From: Candidatus Woesearchaeota archaeon
GTDB lineage: Archaea > Nanobdellota > Nanobdellia > Woesearchaeales > WJIZ01
Assembly: GCA_014729995.1 (NCBI GenBank)
Contig: WJIZ01000043.1
Span: 1-64,000, forward strand
DNA length: 64,000 nt
Direction: 5' to 3'
In this document: positions 8,183 to 17,250 of the stretch, piece after piece
Position numbering within the stretch: position 1 is the stretch's first letter
Layout: every line of letters begins with the position of its first letter
Translations under genes and position numbers: made by a program
The notes under the pieces: generated by a model
Seen by the model: only the letters and a program-made list of their open reading frames with translations
Database searches by the model: none
What the model was told of the DNA's origin: nothing

Positions 8183-10465
8183 TTATTCGCTATTGAGCTT
8201 GTCTTTTTTCACTTTTCTTTTCAGCCATTCCTCCCAATGAAAAAATATCTTATCCGAATCAAGGCTGCCTGTCTGGTCTGAAATCCTGTCAGATATCTTA
8301 TGGAATTCGTCGTTGGATAATATAACAAAAGGTGCTTCGAGCATATCGGGCCTGTTAAGGTTTTCTGAATATTCCAGAAGCTTTTCCTTTATCTTTTTTC
8401 TCAGGAGAATATTGCTCCAGACAGCATCCCAGTTGCCTGCCCATTCCTTTACGTTTCCTGCGATTGCCTTCAGTATTTCAGAGTCACCGTTTATGAGCTC
8501 ATCGGTGGGCTCAAGCATGTCCTTATCGGGGTTATATTTCATCAAATCAACAAAGCCGTTCTCCAACAGGGGATCATCTTCCCACTGCTTTCTGACTTCG
8601 GTTATCTGGGTTATCCTTCTCCACCTGTGAATACCATCCGGGCTTTTAACAGGATTTGCCACTACAATTATGTCTGTTGCCTTGAAACTTGTTTTAGGCA
8701 CTTCCAGATCATTAGTGACCCTGTCAAATACGCCGTATGGGGAATCGCCGTGTATCGTGCCTGCTACTATGTTTGCCAATGCGCCGATGCGCATAGACTC
8801 ATACAGGGCGCGGGCTTCGGTGCTTCTTACCTCTCCCACGATGAGGCCTGAATCGCCCAGGCGCAGAGTTGTCCTTATGCCTTCATCTGCAGGAACTTCT
8901 GCTGTGCCTTTGGTCATCGCAGATGCCACTTTCATGGATTGTATGTTGAAACCCAGCTTCTTTAAAGAGTTGACAGGCAGTTCCAGCGTGTCTTCTATGG
9001 TAATGAGCCTGGCCCTCCTCATGACCTCGACAATCACTGAGCTGAGCACTGATGTTTTCCCTGCAGACCTGGTGCCTGCTATCAGCATAGTGCGTGAGCC
9101 GTCTATTAGGAAGCTCAATATTGCGGCTCCCAAAGAATCTATCATTTTATTTTTCATGAACAGTGGCAGAGTCCACGGCTTGTCCCTGTGCCGACGAAAG
9201 GCATAAGCAAGGCCGTTTGGGTTCAAAGGGGATGAAATTACTGCCACCCTCGTGTTTGCACCAGGCAGCAACAGCTCTGTGTCGAGTATCGGGTTTGCCT
9301 CATCAAGAGGACGGCCTGAAATCAGCCTTAATTTTGAAGCCCAGCTTTCTGCCTCGGGCTGCGTGGGAATTATATTTGTCCTGCAATCGCCGTAATCCTG
9401 ATGCACGATAAAGATAGGGTTTTCGCCCATAGGGGAATTTATCGTTATATCCTGTATTTTTTTATCCGACAGCAGAATCTCTATCAGGCCGAAGCCTATA
9501 GTATACCTAATCAATATATTTGTCAGAAGATCTATTTCCTTTTCCCTTAAATTCAGGTCTTTGTAATCAAGCAGCTCTTCTATCAAATCCCGGCCGACAT
9601 TGTAAAAAACCTGCCTCATCCTTTCGGGATCTACAAAATCTGATTTTTTTGGCTTATGCTCTGCCATGATTTTTCTTGCTGTATCCAGTATTTCGTATTG
9701 GTCCTCATCCAGCTTGAATTCAGGAGGATTGATATGATACAGGTACTGGACGGTGTCAGGGAGCTCGAATATTATGACTTCTGAGCCGTCGTCCAAGACA
9801 TAATTGTCCATTTCCTCTGCTTCTGCGGGGTAGGATGCCATCAATTTAGTGAACATGAAATCCGGCTTTATGGATGGGGCAAAAACGTGCTGATAGATGC
9901 TCCTGTCGCCGGGCTTGTGGCCTGCAGTATGCGGCTTTATCAGCTTTATGAGCTGTGTATTTTCGAGCGTGGAAATTATACTGTTAAGAACAGAAATATA
10001 ATGCTTCCTGCATTTTATGCAATTCTCATCATCACTTTTTTCTAATTTTATTGACTCTCTCCTGACAAACCTCTTGAGCTCTACATATGCCCCAACAGGA
10101 TGTGATTTAAGAGTAGAAGAAACCAGGTTTTTAAGCTCTGCATACCATCCGGGTATACAACGGCTGCAGGCGGTGAGTGCAAGGTCCTTATAAGTGACGA
10201 GGCTTTTATCCCTTACCAGCCTCGACTGGATTTGTGATATTTCCTTGAGAATCTCTGTCTGGGAGTAATCGTATTCATAATTCCTCTTTTGCTGGAAAAT
10301 GATCTTGGTTACATTCGGCTCTGAAGAAAGTATCTCTACAACCCGTGACATTGTCAGGGGGTCGTCTTCAAGCGAAGGAAGCCTAGGATATTTTTCACAG
10401 TTTACCAAGAGCACGTTATCCTGTCCCTGTTTTATTACTTTGTATGAAAATTGTTCTTTCGGCAT
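8183..10465 (-). CDS. Second type II/IV secretion ATPase with N-terminal Cys-pair domain
   Basis: A 760-residue motor ATPase of the FlaI/GspE/TadA family. The Walker A loop GTRSAGKTS lies near residues 464-472, followed by a Walker B region (LGDSGLIVGEVRSTEARALYE) and an AGTIHGDSP His box. The N-terminal domain carries two CxxC pairs (CSRC and CIKC, roughly residues 110-165), suggesting a structural zinc site. It is distinct from the ATPase at 378-2312, which lacks these cysteines. The gene follows a tiny RHH regulator by one base and is followed 3 bp later by its platform protein. This is a complete second motor-platform pair. Confidence 0.88.
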   Translation of the reverse strand: MPKEQFSYKVIKQGQDNVLLVNCEKYPRLPSLEDDPLTMSRVVEILSSEPNVTKIIFQQKRNYEYDYSQTEILKEISQIQSRLVRDKSLVTYKDLALTACSRCIPGWYAELKNLVSSTLKSHPVGAYVELKRFVRRESIKLEKSDDENCIKCRKHYISVLNSIISTLENTQLIKLIKPHTAGHKPGDRSIYQHVFAPSIKPDFMFTKLMASYPAEAEEMDNYVLDDGSEVIIFELPDTVQYLYHINPPEFKLDEDQYEILDTARKIMAEHKPKKSDFVDPERMRQVFYNVGRDLIEELLDYKDLNLREKEIDLLTNILIRYTIGFGLIEILLSDKKIQDITINSPMGENPIFIVHQDYGDCRTNIIPTQPEAESWASKLRLISGRPLDEANPILDTELLLPGANTRVAVISSPLNPNGLAYAFRRHRDKPWTLPLFMKNKMIDSLGAAILSFLIDGSRTMLIAGTRSAGKTSVLSSVIVEVMRRARLITIEDTLELPVNSLKKLGFNIQSMKVASAMTKGTAEVPADEGIRTTLRLGDSGLIVGEVRSTEARALYESMRIGALANIVAGTIHGDSPYGVFDRVTNDLEVPKTSFKATDIIVVANPVKSPDGIHRWRRITQITEVRKQWEDDPLLENGFVDLMKYNPDKDMLEPTDELINGDSEILKAIAGNVKEWAGNWDAVWSNILLRKKIKEKLLEYSENLNRPDMLEAPFVILSNDEFHKISDRISDQTGSLDSDKIFFHWEEWLKRKVKKDKLNSE

Positions 10466-10466
10466 G

Positions 10467-10604
10467 TTATTCTCCCTTCCTCAGCCTTTCAATAGCTATT
10501 TCTATCAGATGAGACTTATTCCTATACCTGGTTTTATCAGAGCACTTTTTAGAAATCCATTTTATCAGTTCTTCATCAATTGTTGCTGATATCGGCTTTT
10601 TCAT
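10467..10604 (-). CDS. Mini ribbon-helix-helix (CopG-type) regulator
   Basis: A 45-residue protein below usual length cut-offs. It begins with a basic strand (MKKPISATIDEEL) and continues with two helices (IKWISKKCSDK, and SHLIEIAIERLRK), the ribbon-helix-helix plan of CopG/Arc-type dimeric repressors. Its stop codon is one base from the ATG of the secretion ATPase, so it is first in that operon and may autoregulate it. An AT-rich promoter region lies upstream, shared with the divergent coiled-coil gene at 10734. Confidence 0.65.
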   Translation of the reverse strand: MKKPISATIDEELIKWISKKCSDKTRYRNKSHLIEIAIERLRKGE

Positions 10605-10733
10605 TTATATTATATTATGTATTTTATTTATTTAATGTATTTTATAATATATTTTTATAAATGTTTTGGAAATTTATTAACTACTAGAAAATAATTACAT
10701 AATATTTTAATAAAACAAGAAGTAAGGTGGATT

Positions 10734-11159
10734 ATGGCAAAGATTGTTATAGGCAAGAAGCAGAAGGAGAATACGGGCGGTATTTTCGGCAATTCAAAGA
10801 ATGCAAACTTAAGTGAAGACCTAAATTCTGTTGAAAGAAGGGTTAAGATGCTGGAAGAGAAGTACACAAATCTCAGAAACAGGTTTCAGGTAACTGAGCA
10901 AAACATGCTGAGCAAGAACAAGAATTTCTTTACTGATATAAAGACCATAAATATAGAACTTTCGGAGATAAAAAAAGAAATAAGCGAATTAAAAGACAGC
11001 ATTCTCAGCCTGATAAAAGAGCTTAAATCCTTTGCAAAGAGGGAGGATGTGGATATGCTAAGGAAATACATAGACCTTTGGAATCCTGTTAATTTTGTAA
11101 CTAAGAATGATGTTAAGAATATAGTTGAAGAAACTATAGATGAGATGAGAAGAAAATAG
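10734..11159 (+). CDS. Coiled-coil protein, possibly FlaC-like accessory
   Basis: A 141-residue soluble protein with a basic, glycine-containing N-terminus and a long heptad region (about 28-105) rich in Leu, Lys and Glu. It ends in a compact motif (YIDLWNPVNFVTKNDVKNIVEE). Archaellum accessory proteins FlaC/D/E share a coiled coil and a short conserved C-terminal motif, and the secretion genes next door fit such a role. I did not recognise the motif with certainty, so this is inference. An AAGGTGG ribosome-binding site precedes the ATG. It is divergent from the RHH/ATPase operon. Confidence 0.5.
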   Translation: MAKIVIGKKQKENTGGIFGNSKNANLSEDLNSVERRVKMLEEKYTNLRNRFQVTEQNMLSKNKNFFTDIKTINIELSEIKKEISELKDSILSLIKELKSFAKREDVDMLRKYIDLWNPVNFVTKNDVKNIVEETIDEMRRK

Positions 11160-11234
11160 TGTATTTTCCGAAACACTTGAGAAAATAGGAAATTTTAAAT
11201 ATCAACAAATCAAATCGGCTTAAGAGGCATATTT

Positions 11235-11864
11235 ATGGGACTATTCGGGAAGAAAGAGGAACGGAACAAGCAGGATAATTACAGGCAGGGAAACTTTCCT
11301 AATATGGATCCTCAGAATCCCGGGCCGCAAATGCAGCAGGAACCATACCAAAACCAGGGATACGGCTACCAGGATATGCCGGGCATGGACCAGGGCCAGG
11401 CTACGCAGCAGGATTATGGACAGTACGGGCAGCAGCAGATGCAGGACCCTTATGGGCAGCAGCAGGAAATGGACACGGGCCAGGTGCCTGAGCCGCCTGG
11501 CCATGATTACGGGCAAAGGAATTTCCAGGATGACACAAAAGAGAGAGTTGAGGAGATAGCTGAAGCAATTATTGACGAGAAGTGGAATGAACTTATAAAA
11601 GACATCAATAAGGTAATTGAGTGGAAAGAAAGAACAGATAATGAGATAAAGAAGATGGAGCAGGAAATCACTAACCTTAAGGAAAGGTTCGAGAGCCTGC
11701 ATAAGGGCATACTCGGAAAGATAACTGAGTATGACCAGAACCTTACTAATGTAGGAACGGAAATAAAGGCCATGGATAAGGTATTCCAGAAGATATTGCC
11801 CACTTTCACGGAGAATGTCAATAAGTTAGACAGGCTTATAAAAGGCAGAAACAACGCTAGATAG
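11235..11864 (+). CDS. Gln/Pro/Gly-rich coiled-coil protein
   Basis: A 209-residue protein in two parts. Residues 1-95 are low-complexity and rich in Gln, Pro, Gly, Tyr and Asp after the start MGLFGKKEE. Residues 96-209 are a long amphipathic coiled coil (EEIAEAIIDEKWNELIKD onward). The plan (MGLF start, disordered middle, coiled-coil end) is repeated by the 195-residue protein at 47238-47825, suggesting a small family. Function is unknown; the setting suggests a cytoplasmic scaffold for the secretion system. It follows the other coiled-coil gene by 75 bp, with its own TATA-like element. Confidence 0.55.
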   Translation: MGLFGKKEERNKQDNYRQGNFPNMDPQNPGPQMQQEPYQNQGYGYQDMPGMDQGQATQQDYGQYGQQQMQDPYGQQQEMDTGQVPEPPGHDYGQRNFQDDTKERVEEIAEAIIDEKWNELIKDINKVIEWKERTDNEIKKMEQEITNLKERFESLHKGILGKITEYDQNLTNVGTEIKAMDKVFQKILPTFTENVNKLDRLIKGRNNAR

Positions 11865-12389
11865 CTATGTTGTTTTGCCTGCCAGCAGCGCCACTGTAAA
11901 GATAGCGACTAACAGAATGAATATTATCCCCATCACTTTTGGGTGGAATATAAAATTGGATGTAGTGAGATAGCTGTCTTCTTTTATTTCCCTGCCTTCT
12001 TCGTCAAGATCGCCTGGAACTGCTGTTTCTTTCCTTAAATAGAGCAGAGAGCCTACAATAAAAATTATTACAATGACAACAAACAATATCCACTTGTAAT
12101 CTGCAGCATCTGAGGAAGCAGCCCCAAAGATTTTAGAAGCAGTGGCGATGAAGATAACAAAGACGAACAGGACAGCAAACCAGGGAGCGATGTGCTGTAT
12201 AAGCCCTGTCAATAAGTCAGACATTATGACAAATATTGCAACTACAAGGGCAATAAGCCATGCTATCCATTTTGCTCCCCCAAATGCATTGTTATAAGCG
12301 AAAACTGCATAGACTGCCAATAATACAAGGAGAAATACAAATATATGAGAGAATGCCTGCAGCCCAGATACATCAAGGAAAGTAGCCAT
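11865..12389 (-). CDS. Polytopic membrane protein, unknown function (1 of 3)
   Basis: A 174-residue protein with about five hydrophobic segments (near 13-30, 38-60, 65-88, 98-118 and 150-172) and a short charged loop (about 120-140). It is the third gene of a minus-strand run with two other multi-spanning membrane proteins (gaps of 2 and 10 bp). No catalytic motif is visible. It is convergent with and immediately adjacent to the coiled-coil gene ending at 11864. It is probably part of the same envelope complex as its neighbours, but that rests only on position. Confidence 0.5.
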   Translation of the reverse strand: MATFLDVSGLQAFSHIFVFLLVLLAVYAVFAYNNAFGGAKWIAWLIALVVAIFVIMSDLLTGLIQHIAPWFAVLFVFVIFIATASKIFGAASSDAADYKWILFVVIVIIFIVGSLLYLRKETAVPGDLDEEGREIKEDSYLTTSNFIFHPKVMGIIFILLVAIFTVALLAGKTT

Positions 12390-12391
12390 TT

Positions 12392-12997
12392 TTACTTGTT
12401 CTTTCCAAACAGTTCGCCCAGGTTGAAGCCTAAGCGCTCCATGCCCCCTAATTTTTTGTCTTTGCTGCTATCTCCTGTGATAAATGCTATTATTATCCCG
12501 AAAACAAGTATCATGATAACTATAGCTATTGCATCTTCGCCGAAAAAGTCTTCTAATACGTGACTGAAACCACCGTCCCACCATTCTGCTGCTGCCCCAA
12601 AAATAAAGATGATGGCTATGATAGAGAAGAAGCCTATCCAGCCGGGCATTGTCAATCCCAAGAATACCCTATCGTGGGCAAATACTCCTATAATAAGGAG
12701 GAGCATGAAGATCGCTACAACAAGCACAGAGACCTGGGGAAGCGCCCTTAGTATTACTTCAACAGGGTCAAAACCCAGGTAAGCATAATATGAATTAGTT
12801 ACGTGCGGCAAAATCACTGCCAGAGCCATGACCAAAGACAAGACTACATTTAGGTTTCTTTTTTCCTGGCCCAAAATTTTCGTTTTTTCCAGAACAGCAA
12901 AAACCAGGGTAAATACCAATAAGAAAACCAACATAAGCGGGAGCCCCCACCAATCCATTGACTCAAAAAAATCCTCGATGAACCAGTTACGTGTCAT
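12392..12997 (-). CDS. Polytopic membrane protein, paralogue pair member (2 of 3)
   Basis: A 201-residue protein with five or six membrane segments. The N-terminal half (a short amphipathic start, a hydrophobic helix, then AVLEKTKILG and KRNLNVVLS) matches the protein encoded just upstream, which has AILEKTKVLG and RKNLNAMVS at the same place. The two are therefore paralogues. A glycine/tryptophan-rich loop (AAEWWDGGFSHVLEDFFG) lies at about 137-155. Function is not recognised. Confidence 0.55.
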   Translation of the reverse strand: MTRNWFIEDFFESMDWWGLPLMLVFLLVFTLVFAVLEKTKILGQEKRNLNVVLSLVMALAVILPHVTNSYYAYLGFDPVEVILRALPQVSVLVVAIFMLLLIIGVFAHDRVFLGLTMPGWIGFFSIIAIIFIFGAAAEWWDGGFSHVLEDFFGEDAIAIVIMILVFGIIIAFITGDSSKDKKLGGMERLGFNLGELFGKNK

Positions 12998-13007
12998 ATC
13001 CTACACC

Positions 13008-13580
13008 TCAATCCTTTTTTTCTTCTGGCCTGGGTGCCTTTACTACATACACCACAAGCAAAACCAGCAATATTAATAAAATAATAGAGCCTACTGCGTT
13101 TCCTCCCTGACCGTTCTGGCTGACATAATTCCAGAATATATCCAGCCATGAATCGCCGTCCTCGTTCTTAATTGCGCCGAGGAAAATCAGCACTATGCCT
13201 ATAAACATAACAAACATGAAAAATGTCTTCCAGCCCCCCCGCAGATAGCCGCCTTCTGCATCCTGGTAAAAAGAGCCCACAAGCAGGAGGAAAAGTACGG
13301 ATAATAAAAGCAAAATAACAACCTGGGCAGATACCTGGGTTATAACCTCCACTAACTGGGAAGATGCCACAACCAGGAATGAAACCACAAAGGAAACCAT
13401 TGCATTAAGGTTTTTCCGCGTATATTCTTTTTCCCCGATTTTTTCCATTCCAAGGACTTTGGTTTTCTCCAGGATAGCAAATACTATAGTAAATACAAGA
13501 ATAAAAGGCAGGACTACATCATAAAGGCCTATATTATCAAAAAATTCAATGACTCCGCGGAATGTACTGCTATCTGCCAT
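13008..13580 (-). CDS. Polytopic membrane protein, paralogue pair member (3 of 3)
   Basis: A 190-residue protein that opens the three-gene membrane operon. It has about five hydrophobic segments and shares the ILEKTKVLG...RKNLNA block (about residues 36-60) with the next gene, placed between the first two membrane helices. The C-terminus is short and charged. A TATA-like element is not obvious; the region upstream is shared with the divergent translin-like gene. Function is unknown. Confidence 0.55.
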   Translation of the reverse strand: MADSSTFRGVIEFFDNIGLYDVVLPFILVFTIVFAILEKTKVLGMEKIGEKEYTRKNLNAMVSFVVSFLVVASSQLVEVITQVSAQVVILLLLSVLFLLLVGSFYQDAEGGYLRGGWKTFFMFVMFIGIVLIFLGAIKNEDGDSWLDIFWNYVSQNGQGGNAVGSIILLILLVLLVVYVVKAPRPEEKKD

Positions 13581-13689
13581 AAATCAGATTCTGGGTTTTG
13601 CCATATTTAAAGCTTACGATAAAAATGTATAAAAACAGGGCGTTTCAAAAACCAAAGTTTTTATATAGGCTTAGGATTTTTTTTAAAGG

Positions 13690-14268
13690 ATGGTAAGGTT
13701 AAGCCTGGAAAAAATAAGGAAAGACATGGAGAAAGCTGACAGAGCGAGAGAGGATGTTATAAGGCAGGCCAGAAAGATAATAAAGATGTCTAAGACTGCC
13801 ATAGGCGCTGTTCATAGAGATGAGATTGAAAAGGGTGAGAATGTGCTTCTGAAAATGAAATCAGACCTGGTGGATTTGAAGCGGAAAGCTGAGAGGTCAC
13901 CGAAATTGCAATACGAGGGCATTTTTAAAGTTGCTATACAAGAATATGTTGAAGCCTTAAGTCTGATTGAATTCGTCAAAAACGGTAAAATAATAAGCTA
14001 TAATGAAGATTATGTTGATCACGAGAATTACATTATGGGGCTGTGTGATTTGAGCGGGGAGCTGGTAAGAAAGGCTATTAATTCGAGTATCAAGGAAAAT
14101 TACCAGATAGCTGTTAGAATCAGAAAGACATTGGAGGACTTGTATATCGAGCTTTCCAAGTTTGAATTCAGGAACGGTGAACTTCGACGGAAGTATGACG
14201 GGATCAAGTATGACATCAAGAAGCTTGATGATTTAGTTTTTCAACTGAAGATGAAGGGTAAGATATAG
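13690..14268 (+). CDS. Translin-family protein
   Basis: A 192-residue all-helical protein. The central and C-terminal helices carry the translin/TRAX signature (YIMGLCDLSGELVRKAIN at about 117-134, then IRKTLEDLYIELSKF). Translin-family proteins form octameric shells that bind single-stranded RNA or DNA. Archaeal members can act as nucleases, but the acidic TRAX catalytic set was not verified here. A TATA-like box (tttttatatagg) about 25 bp before the ATG supports the start. It is monocistronic, divergent from the membrane operon. Confidence 0.8.
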   Translation: MVRLSLEKIRKDMEKADRAREDVIRQARKIIKMSKTAIGAVHRDEIEKGENVLLKMKSDLVDLKRKAERSPKLQYEGIFKVAIQEYVEALSLIEFVKNGKIISYNEDYVDHENYIMGLCDLSGELVRKAINSSIKENYQIAVRIRKTLEDLYIELSKFEFRNGELRRKYDGIKYDIKKLDDLVFQLKMKGKI

Positions 14269-14271
14269 TTT

Positions 14272-14642
14272 CTACTTCTCCCATGAATATCTGCCCCTTG
14301 ACCTGCCTAAATCATATTTCAACCAATTATAAGCCCTATTCAAATGCCCTTGTGTTGCTAATTTTCTTAAGTTATCTGATCCATTCCTAAATTCAATTCT
14401 CTCAAAATAGCCGTCATTGTTTCTGTCTCTTCCTATTATTTCCTGAAATTTTTCATAGGCTCCTTCATGAATAAAAACTGCCTTTCAGAAACATTATTGC
14501 CTTCTATTTTGGTAACAATGCTGGCACCATATCCAAAATATCCGCCATAATCTGCAGCATATTTCTCTTTCCTTGAACAGCCCGCAGACATAACGATGAC
14601 CAGTGCAGCCAGTCCTGTTGCTATTGTTTTGCGCAATTTCAT
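14272..14642 (-). pseudogene. Lipoprotein with EF-hand-like loop, split by a frameshift
   Basis: The first 68 residues begin with a signal peptide and a lipobox (VMSAGCS), so a diacylglyceryl-Cys is expected. The frame stops near 14436, but the next frame continues smoothly from a T-run near 14480 to a stop at 14272, adding about 68 residues. That part contains DRNNDGYFERIE, a match to the 12-residue EF-hand calcium loop (D1, N3, D5, G6, E12). One extra T in the T5 run would restore a protein of about 124 residues. This could be a real frameshift mutation, a phase-variable tract, or a sequencing or assembly error. The Lgt needed to lipidate it is encoded at 43178. Confidence 0.7.
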
Positions 14643-14748
14643 TACCTCCGGTAATTATCAAATAGTAGTAATCTATCTAATTATAAATAACTTTATTTTA
14701 ATAATTGCCTTAAATACGTAAATTTTATAAAAAATATTCAATTATATA

Positions 14749-15720
14749 GTGAAATGGACAAAAAAAGACAGAATAATTCTCTATGAATTATCTAAAAACT
14801 CCAGGCTATCTGCCCCACAAATGGCTAAGAAAGCCGGCTTGTCTAAGGACGCAGTGAATTATCGTATAATGAATCTGGAAAAAGCGAAAATCATCCAGAG
14901 ATATATTACAGTAGTAAATCTTCGCAAATTCAACTACAGAACACACATTCTTTTTTTTGAATTCAGAAAATTTGATTTGGAAGCAGAGAAAAAAATCATT
15001 GATTTTTTGACTGGTTTTCCATACTGTATCTGGGCAGCCTCAGCAAGTGGAAGTTGGGATATCATAGTAGATGTAATATCCAATGGTACTGAAAAATTTG
15101 ATGAGATATCTTCAAATATTCTTGACTCATTAGGCGATAATCTAAAAAGATACGAATTCCTGGAAACAGTTAAGGAATCCTATTATAACCACAAATATTT
15201 GACTGGAGATAAAAGTAATGGTGATTCTTCTAAAGAAATTAGCTCTGAGCCGGACAATACTGATTTTATGATTCTAAAAGAGCTTAGCCAAAACTCAAGA
15301 ATCAAAGCCACTGAAATATCCAGGAATATTGGGATATCGCACGATAGAGTATCTTACAGGATCAAGAAAATGCTAAAATCAAAAATAATTGAACAGTTTA
15401 CTGTTTTGCTGGATTTTTCCAAGATAGGCTATACATATTATTACCTGTTTTTTAAATTCAATTCTCTCACAAAACCGACAGAGAAAAGAATAATTACTTT
15501 TTTGAAATCAAGAAAGGAGGTTTTATTCTTTGGCAAAAATGCAGGAAAGTATAATTTCAATATCGATGTTATTGTAGAGAATCCGCTGCAACTGAAAGAT
15601 TTTATAAATAGCTTAAGGTCATTCACCGGTGATATCATTGGATCCAGAGAAAGCTTACTGATATTTGAACAGCATAAAAATGACTATTTTCCACAAGGCA
15701 TAATCTTAGACAGAAATTAA
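14749..15720 (+). CDS. Tandem-duplicated Lrp/AsnC-type regulator
   Basis: A 323-residue protein made of two consecutive Lrp-like units. Unit 1 has an HTH at about residues 5-55 and a ligand-type alpha/beta domain to about 140. After a Ser/Glu linker, unit 2 repeats HTH (about 172-225) and sensor domain (to about 310). Ordinary Lrp proteins are half this size and dimerise; this one is a covalent pseudo-dimer. It starts at a GTG with a TATA-like box (ttttataaaaaat) about 25 bp upstream. The stop is one base from the TGT gene, so it is cotranscribed with a tRNA-modification gene. Its ligand is unknown. Confidence 0.75.
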   Translation: MKWTKKDRIILYELSKNSRLSAPQMAKKAGLSKDAVNYRIMNLEKAKIIQRYITVVNLRKFNYRTHILFFEFRKFDLEAEKKIIDFLTGFPYCIWAASASGSWDIIVDVISNGTEKFDEISSNILDSLGDNLKRYEFLETVKESYYNHKYLTGDKSNGDSSKEISSEPDNTDFMILKELSQNSRIKATEISRNIGISHDRVSYRIKKMLKSKIIEQFTVLLDFSKIGYTYYYLFFKFNSLTKPTEKRIITFLKSRKEVLFFGKNAGKYNFNIDVIVENPLQLKDFINSLRSFTGDIIGSRESLLIFEQHKNDYFPQGIILDRN

Positions 15721-15721
15721 A

Positions 15722-16933
15722 ATGGCCAAGTTCCAATTCAAAATATTAAAAAACAACAAGAATAGTGGAGCGAGAGCAGGGCTGATAAAAACCAAAAGGG
15801 GAAACATACAAACACCTTATTTGGTGACGGTTGCAACTTCTGCCAGCGTGAGGGCATTGGATTCCCATGATTTAATTAGCTTAGGAGCTCAGTGCACGCT
15901 TGCAAATACCTATCATCTGCATCTCCGGCCGGGGGATGAAAGAATAAGGAAATTGGGAGGGCTGCATAAATTCATGAATTTTGACAAGCCCATATTTACA
16001 GATTCCGGCGGTTTTCAGGCATTTTCTTTAGGCTATGGGATGGAGCACAACATCAATAAGCTGGGGAATATATTTGCCGGGCCGAACAAGAAAGGGAAGA
16101 CGGCAAGGGAGAAGAAAGAGAAACTGGCAAGAGTTGATGACAACGGAGTTCATTTTCGTTCAGTATATGACGGAACAAAGTATTTTATGGATGCGAAAAA
16201 GAGCATGAAGATACAGTCAAATCTCGGCTCTGACATAATAATGGCTTTTGACGAGTGCACTTCTCCCTTGTCTGATTATGAATACACAAGAAAGGCTTTG
16301 TTGAGGACACACAGATGGGCTGCGGCTTCACTAAAATACCATGACAAGAAACAGGCTCTTTACGGGATTGTGCAGGGCGGGTGGTTTAAGAAGCTGAGAA
16401 CCAGGAGTGCTGAATTTATAAACAGCCTTCCCTTTGAAGGCATTGCTATCGGAGGAAGCCTGGGAAAAAGCAAGAAAGATATGCATAAGATTCTGGAGTG
16501 GGTTGTTCCGATGCTGGATAAGAGGCCCAGGCATTTGCTGGGCATAGGCGATATAGATGACTTATTTGAGTGCGTTTCCAGGGGCATAGATACATTTGAC
16601 TGTGTTGCTCCAACAAGGATTGCAAGGCGGGGAAACCTATATATATTGCCTGAAAGCGGCGGCAGTTTAAAAAATAAATTTCGGATAAACATTAAGGCAG
16701 CTGTGCATAAGGATGACAAGGAAGCTGTTGATGAGAATTGCGGCTGCCCTACTTGCAGAAATTATTCCAGAGCTTATCTTAGGCATCTTTATAGAGTAAA
16801 TGAACTGACATATTTTAGGCTTGCTTCGGTCCATAATATTCATTTTATGCTTAGACTGATGGAGAGAATAAGAAAAAGTATTTTAAATGATAGTTTTGAT
16901 AAGCTGAAGAGAAAATGGCTGAAGAAGAAATAA
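15722..16933 (+). CDS. tgt: tRNA-guanine transglycosylase, bacterial (queuine) type
   Basis: A 403-residue TIM-barrel enzyme that exchanges a guanine in tRNA for a 7-deazaguanine. The active-site blocks are TDSGGFQAFSL, FDECTSP and GIAIGGSLG, and the zinc site is C340, C342, C345 and H371. Sequence around the zinc site (CRNYSRAYL) and PTRIARRGNLY follow bacterial Tgt rather than archaeal ArcTGT, which is longer, carries a PUA domain and acts at G15. Length fits bacterial Tgt (about 375) plus an insert near residues 105-140. It probably modifies position 34 of Asp, Asn, His and Tyr tRNAs. It lies between a double Lrp regulator and a zinc-ribbon gene; a precursor transporter is next. Confidence 0.85.
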   Translation: MAKFQFKILKNNKNSGARAGLIKTKRGNIQTPYLVTVATSASVRALDSHDLISLGAQCTLANTYHLHLRPGDERIRKLGGLHKFMNFDKPIFTDSGGFQAFSLGYGMEHNINKLGNIFAGPNKKGKTAREKKEKLARVDDNGVHFRSVYDGTKYFMDAKKSMKIQSNLGSDIIMAFDECTSPLSDYEYTRKALLRTHRWAAASLKYHDKKQALYGIVQGGWFKKLRTRSAEFINSLPFEGIAIGGSLGKSKKDMHKILEWVVPMLDKRPRHLLGIGDIDDLFECVSRGIDTFDCVAPTRIARRGNLYILPESGGSLKNKFRINIKAAVHKDDKEAVDENCGCPTCRNYSRAYLRHLYRVNELTYFRLASVHNIHFMLRLMERIRKSILNDSFDKLKRKWLKKK

Positions 16934-17250
16934 GAGAAGAAGAGAAGAAGGAAGAACCTAAGTTTTTTTATTGTGAGAGCTGCGGAATACAGCTGAAAGA
17001 TAATTCTGACAGGGGCGGAGGAAAGCCCGATAATACCTGGTGCAAAGACTGCTGCAATGAGGACGGCTCGCATAAAAGCAAGGAAGATATTAAAAAGCAC
17101 ATAAAGAAGGATATTATAATGGGGCCTGTTGCTCCGACAGCTTTTGGCGAGACAGTAGAAGACGAGAAAGAAGCAGAGAAACTGGCAGAAGAATATATGA
17201 AAAAGATGCCTGCATGGGAAGTCAAGGGAGAGAAGAAAGAAGAAGACTAA
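16915..17250 (+). CDS. Putative zinc-ribbon protein
   Basis: A 111-residue protein with one zinc ribbon: CESCGIQL (about residues 21-28) and WCKDCCNEDG (about 43-52), matching the putative zinc ribbon family with CxxC...CxxC and a YC/WC-type second knuckle. The rest is charged and helical, ending in KKMPAW and a basic/acidic tail. It overlaps the end of tgt by 19 bp, so translation is coupled. It may be a partner in tRNA modification or simply cotranscribed. Confidence 0.65.
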   Translation: MAEEEIREEEKKEEPKFFYCESCGIQLKDNSDRGGGKPDNTWCKDCCNEDGSHKSKEDIKKHIKKDIIMGPVAPTAFGETVEDEKEAEKLAEEYMKKMPAWEVKGEKKEED

